The notes under the pieces: generated by a model
Databases searched by the model: none
Told to the model about the DNA's origin: nothing
The model's input: only the letters and a program-made list of their open reading frames with translations
Part shown: positions 61,018 through 64,000 of the stretch, piece after piece
Position numbering within the stretch: the stretch's first letter is position 1
Layout of the letters: each line of letters opens with the position of its first letter
NCBI GenBank assembly: GCA_018398815.1
Contig: CM031607.1
Location: 88,006,719 to 88,070,718 of the forward strand
Length of the DNA: 64,000 nt
Direction of reading: 5' to 3'
Source: Conus ventricosus
Taxonomy: Eukaryota; Mollusca; Gastropoda; Neogastropoda; Conidae
Position numbers and translations under genes: made by a program

Positions 61018-61526
61018 GTGAGTGGTCCTTGTTGATCCTGCAGCGTGGATTAAAGGCCCTTGGACTTGCCGTGTGTGTGTGTGTGTGTGTGTGTGAGTCT
61101 AGAGAAAGAGAGGGAGGGAGAAAGAGACATGAGTGTATTTATATGTACACGTGCCTGGTGCAAGAACCCATGGAGCATGGTGTGACTGTGATCAAAGAAA
61201 TCTACTGCTGAATCCTCGTTTGAGCCATTCAGGCTACAGTGGGTAAAGTAGTTTATCATATGGCGCTCTCATCACAACAAATATCCATTGTGTAATGTTA
61301 TGACGAAAATAAGCATATTGCCATCTTATGCATAACTGCCAGCGATTTATGATTTTACTGTTACATATTTTAGATCTTTGTTTGAAACTACTCTTTCCTT
61401 TGGTATTTCAGTGATTCTGGAAAAAAAAAAGTAGAAATGAAGGGGAAAATGAAAGCATTTGTTCACTCCAGATCCACATGTTCTGATGTGCATTCGTGTG
61501 TTAAGGGCAATTTGCCTTTAATGGTA

Positions 61527-63310
61527 GTGTTGTGTCAGTTGATGACCCTCATCCTGTACTACCATCACAGAGGGGAAGCAGTCTTCCCCGTACACCACCC
61601 TCCCCCTTCCTTCCTCCCTCCGTCTCCCCCAGTGTTGTGTCAGTTGATGACCCTCATCCTGTACTACCATCACAGAGGGGAAGCAGTCTTCCCCGTACAC
61701 CACCCTCCCCCTTCCTTCCTCCCTCCGTCTCCCCCAGTGTTGTGTCAGTTGATGACCCTCATCCTGTACTACCATCACAGAGGGGAAGCAGTCTTCCCCG
61801 TACACCACCCTCCCCCTTCCTTCCTCCCTCCGTCTCCCCAGTGTTGTGTCAGTTGATGACCCTCATCCTGTACTACCATCACAGAGGGGAAGCAGTCTTC
61901 CCCGTACACCACCCTCCCCCTTCCTTCCTCCCTCCGTCTCCCCCAGTGTTGTGTCAGTTGATGACCCTCATCCTGTACTACCATCACAGAGGGAAGCAGT
62001 CTTCCCCGTACACCACCCTCCCCCTTCCTTCCTCCCTCCGTCTCCCCCAGTGTTGTGTCAGTTGATGACCCTCATCCTGTACTACCATCACAGAGGGGAA
62101 GCAGTCTTCCCCGTACACCACCCTCCCCCTTCCTTCCTCCCTCCGTCTCCCCCAGTGTTGTGTCAGTTGATGACCCTCATCCTGTACTACCATCACAGAG
62201 GGGAAGCAGTCTTCCCCGTACACCACCCTCCCCCTTCCTTCCTCCCTCCGTCTCCCCCAGTGTTGTGTCAGTTGATGACCCTCATCCTGTACTACCATCA
62301 CAGAGGGGAAGCAGTCTTCCCCGTACACCACCCTCCCCCTTCCTTCCTCCCTCCGTCTCCCCCAGTGTTGTGTCAGTTGATGACCCTCATCCTGTACTAC
62401 CATCACAGAGGGGAAGCAGTCTTCCCCGTACACCACCCTCCCCCTTCCTTCCTCCCTCCGTCTCCCCCAGTGTTGTGTCAGTTGATGACCCTCATCCTGT
62501 ACTACCATCACAGAGGGAAGCAGTCTTCCCCGTACACCACCCTCCCCCTTCCTTCCTCCCTCCGTCTCCCCCAGTGTTGTGTCAGTTGATGACCCTCATC
62601 CTGTACTACCATCACAGAGGGGGAAACAGTCTTCCCCGTACACCACCCTCCCCCTTCCTTCCTCCCTCCGTCTCCCCCAGTGTTGTGTCAGTTGATGACC
62701 CTCATCCTGTACCACCATCACAGAGGGGAAGCAGTCTTCCCCGTACACCACCCTCCCCCTTCCTTCCTCCCTCCGTCTCCCCCAGTGTTGTGTCAGTTGA
62801 TGACCCTCATCCTGTACCACCATCACAGAGGGGAAGCAGTCTTCCCCGTACACCACCCTCCCCCTTCCTTCCTCCCTCCGTCTCCCCCAGTGTTGTGTCA
62901 GTTGATGACCCTCATCCTGTACCACCATCACAGAGGGGAAGCAGTCTTCCCCGTACACCACCCTCCCCCTTCCTTCCTCCCTCCGTCTCCCCCAGTGTTG
63001 TGTCAGTTGATGACCCTCATCCTGTACCACCATCACAGAGGGGAAGCAGTCTTCCCCGTACACCACCCTCCCCCTTCCTTCCTCCCTCCGTCTCCCCCAG
63101 TGTTGTGTCAGTTGATGACCCTCATCCTGTACCACCATCACAGAGGGGAAGCAGTCTTCCCCGTACACCACCCTCCCCCTTCCTTCCTCCCTCCGTCTCC
63201 CCCAGTGTTGTGTCAGTTGATGACCCTCATCCTGTACCACCATCACAGAGGGGAAGCAGTCTTCCCCGTACACCACCCTCCCCCTTCCTTCCTCTCTCCG
63301 TCTCCCCCAG
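61527..63310. repeat. 105-bp minisatellite, about 17 copies, each with a splice-acceptor-like end
   Basis: GTGTTGTGTCAGTTGATGAC recurs at 61527, 61632, 61737 and onward. Each unit ends with CCTCCCCCTTCCTTCCTCCC and then TCCGTCTCCCCCAG. Units are nearly identical. Copies before about 62690 have CTGTACTACC, and later ones CTGTACCACC. The period is a multiple of three, so false frames up to 432 residues appear. Confidence 0.98.
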
Positions 63311-63429
63311 AATTGCTAGTTTTGCTTTCCAAAGGTTAGAAAGTATGAGCTGAGTGTTTTTTTTTTCTTTTCAAGAAAACTAATGAACTAAATAAATTGC
63401 CTATGGAACAAAGTGTGAAAGAGGACATG

Positions 63430-63730
63430 GCAGTTCAGGAGGTAGTTTTGGGTGTGGTGGCCAGTCATGTAAAGATCAAGATGAGGTGGGATCAAGAAAG
63501 TAGTTTTGGGTGTGGTGGCCAGTCGTGTAAAGATTGAGGTCAGGTGGGATCAAGAAAGTAGTTTTGGGTGTGGTGGCCAGTCATGTAAAGATTGAGATGA
63601 GGTGGGATCAAGAAAGTAGTTTTGGGTGTGGTGGTCAGTCATGTAAAGATTGAGATGAGGTGGGATCAAGAAAGTAGTTTTGGGTGTGGTGGCCAGTCAT
63701 GTAAAGATTGAGGTCAGGTGGGATCAAGAG
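63430..63730. repeat. 58-bp minisatellite, five copies
   Basis: AGTAGTTTTGGGTGTGGTGG, CCAGTCATGTAAAGATTGAG and AGGTGGGATCAAGA form the unit. Confidence 0.95.
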
Positions 63731-63761
63731 AGAACAGAGGGGCAGCCAGGAAGACGGTACC

Positions 63762-64000
63762 GTAAAGTTCGGTCTATTGAGCGCACCTGTATATAAGCCG
63801 CACCCACTAAATTTTTAAAAAATCTGAACTTTTTTCACAAATAAGCCGCACTGGTTTATAAGCCGCAGATATATACAACACAGTCCGATGTGCCGCAGGC
63901 GGCAGCTGGCCGAACGTTGAGTTAACATAGTGTCGAAAATCAACACATACAGTGTTCAATGCATTCATTGGCGTTTAAATAGGTCAGAATACAAGAGCAT
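63762..64000 (+). repeat. Start of a dispersed element with ATAAGCCGCA words, cut by the window edge
   Basis: CCGTAAAGTTCGGT is followed by ATAAGCCGCA at 63793, 63841 and 63858. I recall this combination as the end of a dispersed DNA element in many animal genomes. The class is not determined here. Confidence 0.55.

Noticed and set aside
61846..63353. Proline-rich frames of 247 and 432 residues
   Set aside because: They exist because 105 is divisible by three. All three frames stay open, which is not coding behaviour.

Overview
This is a window of animal nuclear genome. It is AT-leaning and intron-rich, with short split exons and standard GT-AG boundaries, and it is packed with micro- and minisatellites and DNA transposons. 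The dispersed repeats resemble ones I associate with marine molluscs, most likely a gastropod; that assignment is inference from memory. No prokaryotic or viral gene organisation is present.

There is one host gene, on the plus strand: a p90 ribosomal S6 kinase (RSK, RPS6KA family). The start codon is at 9276, and at least 19 coding exons run to 61017. They encode about 645 residues: the N-terminal AGC kinase domain, the linker with turn and hydrophobic motifs, and most of the C-terminal CaMK-type kinase domain. The last roughly 100 residues, including the ERK-docking tail, lie beyond the window. Two exons (9 and 20) each lack one base inside highly conserved motifs, most simply explained as sequence errors. 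An extra in-frame exon at 15185-15252 is possible.

Upstream (1-9275) there are three long minisatellites, a dense microsatellite field, about a dozen dispersed copies of a roughly 42-bp core, the decayed 3' end of a LINE, and a TATA-less promoter candidate with ETS and YY1 type sites.

The introns carry most of the interest. A mariner (TA duplication, about 28-bp TIRs) is split by a nested element. Five complete hAT-like elements (27954, 32371, 46218, 50422, 55110) are each flanked by a perfect 6-bp target duplication and keep BED-finger transposase pieces. In four of them, short words repeat at nearly identical spacing near the ends, while the word itself differs between families. A sixth, less certain relative is near 37062-39100. 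A piggyBac remnant has TTAA duplications. Two long tRNA-headed SINEs and two older fragments are also present.

About fifteen unrelated minisatellites sit in this one locus, most found at a single place. Several abut or imitate 3' splice sites.
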